Positions 60,100 to 64,000 of a DNA stretch of 64,000 bases are shown here, piece after piece (the first letter of the stretch is position 1; each line of letters begins with the position of its first letter). The position numbers and the translations under genes are program-made. The notes beneath the pieces were generated by a model, which worked only from the letters and a program-made list of their open reading frames with translations, did no database searches and had not been told where the DNA came from. The stretch comes from UBA7985 sp965661545. GTDB lineage: Bacteria; Pseudomonadota; Alphaproteobacteria; UBA7985. The stretch covers positions 62,001 through 126,000 of the forward strand of contig CBFIEF010000002.1 in the NCBI GenBank assembly GCA_965661545.1. Reading direction: 5' to 3'.

Positions 60100-62010
60100 T
60101 TACTCATCAGCTTCCTGTTGCGAGTGCCACATGTGCGCATAGACCCCATCACGCGCCAAAAGAGCGTGATGAGAGCCATTTTCAACGATTTTCCCCTTAT
60201 CGAGCACAATAATCTCGTCAGCATCGACGACTGTCGATAGGCGGTGCGCGATGATGAGGGTCGTTCGATCCTTGGAAACCGCCGCCAAAGACGCCTGAAT
60301 CGCCGACTCGGTATCGGTATCGAGCGCCGAGGTTGCTTCGTCGAACAGCAGGATGGAGGGATCTTTCAGGATGGTACGCGCAATCGAAACCCGCTGACGC
60401 TCCCCGCCCGATAGCTTCAGACCACGCTCACCCACGCGTGTGTCGTAGCCTTCGGGCAAACCCAGAATGAATTCATGGATCTGCGCCAGTTGCGCGGCGC
60501 GTATCACGTCCTCTCGGGTGGCTTCCGGGCGGCCATAGGCGATGTTGTAGGCAATGGTGTCGTTAAACAGCACGGTGTCCTGCGGAACGATGCCAATGAC
60601 CTCTCGCAGCGACGATTGGGTCACCGCGCGCAAGTCTTGCCCGTCAATGGCGATGCCGCCGTCCCAGACGTCATAGAACCGGAACAGCATGCGTCCGATC
60701 GTGGACTTTCCGGAGCCACTTGGGCCGACAATGGCCAGTGTCTTCCCCGGCTCGACGGTGAAGTCGAGCTTGTGCAGGATCTGCCGGTCATCGTTGTAGC
60801 CGAAATCAACCGCATTAAAGGCTAACCGGCCCCCGTCCACCGCTATCGGGACCGCACCATCGGCGTCCGGCACTTCGCGCTCAACGTCGAGCAGGTTGAA
60901 CATGTATTCCATGTCCACCAGCCCCTGCTTGATCTCGCGGTAAGCAAATCCAAGGAAGTTCAGCGGAAGATAGAGCTGGATGAGGTAGGCTTGGATGGCA
61001 ACAAAATCGCCAACGGTCATCTCGCCGTTCATCACCTGCGGCACCGCCATGGACAGCAGCAGGATCAAACCGCCCGCAATAATCACACCCTGACCCAGGT
61101 TCAACAAGGACAGCGAAAGTTGGCTGTTCACGGCCGCAGATTCATACCCCTTGAGCGCGCGGTCATAGCGCACGGCCTCGTGCCGCTCGTTGGAGAAATA
61201 TTTAACGGTCTCATAGTTCAGCAGGGAGTCGACAGCCTTTGTCGTGGCTTCAGAGTCCGATGCGTTCATCATCCGGCGGTATTTGATCCGCCACTCGGTC
61301 ACAGCGATTGTATAAGCGACGTAGCCAACGACTGTAACAAAGGTAATCACGGCATAGAGCGCACCAAAATTCACCAGCAAAATCGCGCTCACGATCAAAA
61401 TCGCAAACGTGGTCGGGACGAGGTTAAAGGTCATCATCCGCAGGACAAATTCGATGCCTTTGGTGCCGCGTTCAATCGCGCGAGACAGCCCGCCGGTTTG
61501 GCGGTCAAGGTGAAAGCGCAAACTCAGTTGGTGCAAATGCCGGAACGTGTCGAGCGCCACGGTTCGGATGCCGTTCTGACCCACGAAAATAAACAGCGCA
61601 GAGCTGAGTTCCTGACTGCCTTGCGACAGCAGGCGCGCCAGTCCGAAGGCTGTTACCAATCCAATGATCAGGGCGATCGACGCCGTGGGGAACAGACCTT
61701 CCCCGCCCACGGCATCAACAACCGTGGCAAACACCAACGGCGTCATAGCCAGAAATATCTGACCCAGCAGGATGGCTAACACCGTAAAGACGAACAGCAT
61801 GCGCAAGCGCGGCTTGTCGCTGGGCCACAGGTAGCGCAGCAGGTTCAGGGCGGTCAGCAGTTGATTACCGTCACGCTCATAAGACGCCTTGGGCGTTTCT
61901 GGCGCGGCGCCCGTCGAACCGGGTTTTCCTGTGCTAGAAGCCCGATTCTTAGAAGCGGCTGGAGACGTACCGGCTTTTGATTGCCCGGGCGTCGCAGTAT
62001 TGTCGGTCAT
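60100..62010 (-). CDS. Atm1-type ABC transporter (fused permease and ATPase)
   Basis: This 636-residue half-transporter has an N-terminal Ser/Thr/Pro-rich tail (~50 residues), a six-helix membrane domain (~75-370) and an ATP-binding domain (~395-636) with GPSGSGKST (Walker A), LKLSGGERQRV (signature) and LLFDEATSALD (Walker B). TKAVDSLLNYETVKYFSNE is the diagnostic Atm1/ABCB7 stretch. Family members export glutathione-linked sulfur or metal species and support Fe-S homeostasis. I chose ATG 62010, with an AGG site six bases upstream, over an open extension to 62064. Confidence 0.92.
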   Translation of the reverse strand: MTDNTATPGQSKAGTSPAASKNRASSTGKPGSTGAAPETPKASYERDGNQLLTALNLLRYLWPSDKPRLRMLFVFTVLAILLGQIFLAMTPLVFATVVDAVGGEGLFPTASIALIIGLVTAFGLARLLSQGSQELSSALFIFVGQNGIRTVALDTFRHLHQLSLRFHLDRQTGGLSRAIERGTKGIEFVLRMMTFNLVPTTFAILIVSAILLVNFGALYAVITFVTVVGYVAYTIAVTEWRIKYRRMMNASDSEATTKAVDSLLNYETVKYFSNERHEAVRYDRALKGYESAAVNSQLSLSLLNLGQGVIIAGGLILLLSMAVPQVMNGEMTVGDFVAIQAYLIQLYLPLNFLGFAYREIKQGLVDMEYMFNLLDVEREVPDADGAVPIAVDGGRLAFNAVDFGYNDDRQILHKLDFTVEPGKTLAIVGPSGSGKSTIGRMLFRFYDVWDGGIAIDGQDLRAVTQSSLREVIGIVPQDTVLFNDTIAYNIAYGRPEATREDVIRAAQLAQIHEFILGLPEGYDTRVGERGLKLSGGERQRVSIARTILKDPSILLFDEATSALDTDTESAIQASLAAVSKDRTTLIIAHRLSTVVDADEIIVLDKGKIVENGSHHALLARDGVYAHMWHSQQEADE

Positions 62011-62114
62011 CGGTGCCTGCTTTCTGCATAAATCAATCTCCTTGATGTGCGGACTCCGACACACAAGAACAAGAGACGACCCGCTATGCTTTTTCAGTTT
62101 TTGACAAATTCAAG

Positions 62115-63098
62115 ATGAACACCGCGACCATCCACGTGATTGGCGCCGGTGCCTTTGGCTCAGCGCTGGCTTATGCCTGGCTGCAAGGAGGGCGAACCGT
62201 GCAGCTTTGGTGTCGAGATACGGCACAGGCCGAAGCGCTAAACCGGCACGCCACCAACACCAAGGTTGCTGACTGTCCAAGCTTAACCGGTGTCAAAGCC
62301 GGGCCGTTGGACCGCTTCGAGGCAACAGACCCCGCGGACATTGTGGTTTTGGCCGTCAAAGCGCGCGCACAGGCTGCCGTGTTCCGCGCCCTGAAGTCCA
62401 AACTTCACCCCGCCTGTGCCGTGGTCACTGCGTCCAAAGGGTTTGCTGACGATGCCGGCACCTTGCTCAGCGAGGCGATCCAGCCCAAAGCTGGCTTGGC
62501 GGTTCTAAGCGGTCCTTCGTTTGCTGCTGACTTGTTCACCAACCGCCCCGCCGCCTTGACCCTCGCAACACCGGGCGACGCAAACGAGGCGTTGGCGGCA
62601 CTGAGCACCAATCTTCTTCGGCTGTATCACAGCGATGATCCTCGCGGCGTTCAAGTATGCGGCGCCCTCAAGAACGTGATTGCCATCGCGTGTGGCTGTG
62701 CTGACGGTATGGGGTTGGGTGCCAGTGCGCGATCGGCGCTGATGACGCGCGGTCTGCGTGAAATCGAGCGTGTCATCGGCGCTTATCAAGGCGACGAGCG
62801 CACGGCGACGGGATTGGCCGGCATCGGCGACCTCGCGCTCACCTGCCAAGACAGTCAATCCCGCAATCACCGTTTTGGCTTCGAGCTGGGTCAAGGCCAA
62901 CAGGCCAGCGCTCTGCTAGCAAAGGGAACCACGGTCGAAGGCGCACTGGCGGCCCAAAGCCTCACGACGGCCATTCGCACCCAATCGCTGGATTTGCCCA
63001 TCTTACGCGCAGTATCCGCCTTGGTTTCGGACCAAATCAGCCCGCAGCAATTGCTCACAGACTTGTTGGCACGCAGTCAAACAAGCGACGTCGGATAA
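62115..63098 (+). CDS. gpsA: NAD(P)H-dependent glycerol-3-phosphate dehydrogenase
   Basis: This 327-residue enzyme makes sn-glycerol 3-phosphate from DHAP for phospholipids. The Rossmann motif is VIGAGAFGSALA (residues ~7-18). VTASKGFADD, LSGPSFAADL, ALKNVIAIACGCADGMGLGASARSALMTRG (with the catalytic Lys) and the later EG motif are conserved. It is divergent from the ABC gene, with about 105 bases between starts. Confidence 0.94.
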   Translation: MNTATIHVIGAGAFGSALAYAWLQGGRTVQLWCRDTAQAEALNRHATNTKVADCPSLTGVKAGPLDRFEATDPADIVVLAVKARAQAAVFRALKSKLHPACAVVTASKGFADDAGTLLSEAIQPKAGLAVLSGPSFAADLFTNRPAALTLATPGDANEALAALSTNLLRLYHSDDPRGVQVCGALKNVIAIACGCADGMGLGASARSALMTRGLREIERVIGAYQGDERTATGLAGIGDLALTCQDSQSRNHRFGFELGQGQQASALLAKGTTVEGALAAQSLTTAIRTQSLDLPILRAVSALVSDQISPQQLLTDLLARSQTSDVG

Positions 63099-63136
63099 TA
63101 TTTTGGTGACGTATAATGTTGAGGTTGCGTTTTTTT

Positions 63137-63157
63137 ATGCGTGCAGAAGACACGCAT
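63137..63157 (+). repeat. Perfect inverted repeat between gpsA and the Gln-rich gene
   Basis: ATGCGTG (63137-63143) and CACGCAT (63151-63157) flank CAGAAGA. A run of seven T lies just upstream (63130-63136), on the wrong side for a plus-strand terminator. It could be a regulatory site in the 173-base promoter region of the following gene. A TATAAT hexamer at 63112-63117 has no good -35. Confidence 0.4.
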
Positions 63158-63271
63158 AGGGCGTCTTAGTTCATTACTAAATCTAAAATAGTGATATGCA
63201 ATTTGGTATCGCGCTTGCGGAGTTGAGATACAAGATTTCTCTCAGTCTGTATCACTCCATAGGAAAAGCCG

Positions 63272-63520
63272 ATGTCTCGACTTCTCAAAATTGCTGGCGT
63301 CAGCGCTCTGCTTCTTGCTTCCTCCGCAAGCGCGCAGGTACCGGGCCAACATCTCGTTTACAGCAAAACGGGCTACGCACCACAAATGGCCATGCACCCG
63401 CAGCAAGCGGTTGCTTATTCGGTCGATGGCAACACTCATTACATGCCACAGGCAAGCGGCCCCGCTCTCTACAACAAAGCCGCGCGCATTCCGATCTATG
63501 CGCCGGGTCCAGTGACCTAA
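63272..63520 (+). CDS. Secreted protein, N-terminal part (82 aa) before an in-frame stop
   Basis: This open frame encodes a clear signal peptide (basic MSRLLK, a hydrophobic core, then SSASAQ with cleavage after SASA), followed by a Tyr/Gln/Pro-rich mature stretch ending APGPVT. TAA at 63518-63520 stops it, but the same frame continues for 86 more codons. An AGGAAAA ribosome site precedes ATG 63272. I recognise no domain. Either a truncated protein or the front half of a longer Gln-rich secreted protein is made. Confidence 0.6.
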   Translation: MSRLLKIAGVSALLLASSASAQVPGQHLVYSKTGYAPQMAMHPQQAVAYSVDGNTHYMPQASGPALYNKAARIPIYAPGPVT

Positions 63521-63781
63521 CACCAGCAGGTTGTGCCGGGTCCGGTTCAATACCAGCAGCTGCCGGTCCAGTATCAGCAGCAGATCATTCAAACTGAAAA
63601 GCCTGTGGTCTACGAAGCCGCGGTTCTGCCGGTTGTCAAAAGCGCCAACGGCGCGGTCCAGCAGCAGCAACAGCAGCAGTACGCGACGGCGGCGGCGGCT
63701 GCAGCGGGATACCCCGCCCAGCAGCAACTCGCACCGGGCCAGCAGTACTTCCAGACCCAATCCGGTCAATACATCCAGTAA
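63521..63781 (+). pseudogene. Continuation of the Gln-rich secreted protein after the in-frame TAA
   Basis: In the same frame as 63272-63520, the codons after the TAA keep the same Pro-Val-Gln-Tyr repeats (HQQVVPGPVQYQQLPVQYQQ), then a polyglutamine tract (seven Gln) and a poly-Ala tract, ending GQYIQ. A GTG at 63533 could start a separate 82-residue frame, but it has no signal peptide. The local repeat (PGPVT-stop versus PGPVQY) suggests the stop replaced a tyrosine codon. I treat it as the 3' part of a nonsense-interrupted gene; stop-codon readthrough is the alternative. Confidence 0.55.
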
Positions 63782-63805
63782 GCGCAACCTGCGTCTTGCT
63801 TTGCC

Positions 63806-63907
63806 ATTATTCCGACTCAAGCCGTTGAGAATTTGAATGCGGAACAAGCATTAAGCGACCCATTTTTCCGCTTTATGCCCGTCACTCAACCGCTGAGTCG
63901 GAATAAT
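63806..63907. repeat. Long imperfect palindrome (about 102 bases)
   Basis: ATTATTCCGACTCA (63806-63819) is the perfect reverse complement of TGAGTCGGAATAAT (63894-63907). Inside, GCCGTTGAG (63821-63829) pairs with CTCAACCGC (63885-63893) with one mismatch, after a bulged A. The 55-base centre holds a nested GCGGAA (63839-63844)/TTCCGC (63866-63871). No T run or gene lies in it. It could be a terminator-like structure, a structured RNA or a miniature inverted-repeat element. I saw no second copy while reading the window. The last 93 bases to the window edge hold no gene I can support. Confidence 0.65.
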
Positions 63908-64000
63908 CCCCCTTATCTGCGCTTCTGCCAGTTTTTATCGCCAATTGGCCCCGCCGTTACAGCTTCACGTCCTGCATTGCGCGAACTGATATTCAATCAG

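Noticed and set aside
60991..61779. A 262-codon plus-strand frame opposite the Atm1-type ABC gene
   Set aside because: His/Gln/Arg-rich composition typical of an antisense shadow of hydrophobic helices.

Overview
This is a contiguous stretch of bacterial chromosome, mostly core housekeeping genes packed at about one per kilobase. It looks alphaproteobacterial. It has a separate F0 operon with both b and b' subunits, a glyQ-glyS-PPDK-like string, the aerobic cobaltochelatase pair cobS/cobT with a J-domain gene and bolA next to them, a MucR/Ros regulator, and the blocks tsaB-rimI...miaB-phoH-ybeY-corC-lnt and rimP-nusA-ylxR-infB. Base composition looks like the mid-to-high fifties in G+C. A Rhodospirillales-like member is my best guess, not a proof. 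I saw no rRNA, tRNA, IS element, prophage or CRISPR array.

Layout. 1-717: 3' end of smc. 0.8-3.5 kb: F0 ATP synthase operon (atpI-B-E-b'-b), with structured spacers on both sides of atpE. 3.5-4.5 kb: AzlC/AzlD amino-acid exporter. 4.5-11.8 kb (minus): ArsR regulator, crotonase-family enzyme, S49 peptidase, glyQ, glyS and a PPDK-like protein that lacks the ATP-grasp domain. 11.9-18.5 kb: TusA-like protein, a 39-aa membrane peptide on the minus strand, HDAC-family enzyme, then the isoprenoid/RNA-modification run xseB-ispA-dxs-tlyA-rlmD-like. 18.6-22.2 kb: Bax-inhibitor-1 protein, an NtrC/LuxO-type sigma-54 activator, a PIN-domain gene whose first codons form a terminator hairpin, and a displaced rbfA. 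22.3-29.9 kb: MFS transporter, cobT, cobS, J-domain protein, bolA, ribbon-helix-helix protein, DUF2889 and CNNM/CorC genes. 29.9-38.1 kb: aroB/aroK, xerD, accA, YggS, an orphan OmpR-type regulator, a PH-like membrane protein, xthA, a glutamine amidotransferase and lolA.

38.3-49.1 kb: Nfu-type Fe-S scaffold, glucosaminidase-like lipoprotein, tsaB, a rimI with an AT-rich 3' part, mucR, miaB, phoH, ybeY, corC, lnt, an XRE regulator and trmB. 49.2-54.8 kb: rimP-nusA-ylxR-infB. 54.8-59.7 kb: a phytase-esterase-like secreted protein whose signal peptide is encoded by the apparent infB terminator, then a compact queuosine operon (precursor transporter, queA, tgt, queG). 59.7-64 kb: rpmB, an Atm1-type ABC exporter, gpsA, and a Gln-rich secreted protein broken by an in-frame TAA, followed by a long imperfect palindrome.

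I did not find an obvious new multi-gene defence or metabolic system. The points most worth a second look are the PPDK-like protein without an ATP-grasp domain, the two terminator hairpins built into the 5' ends of downstream genes, the interrupted Gln-rich gene with its adjacent 102-nt palindrome, the structured atpE spacers, the low-G+C patch in rimI, and the departures from usual gene order (rbfA moved, metK absent).
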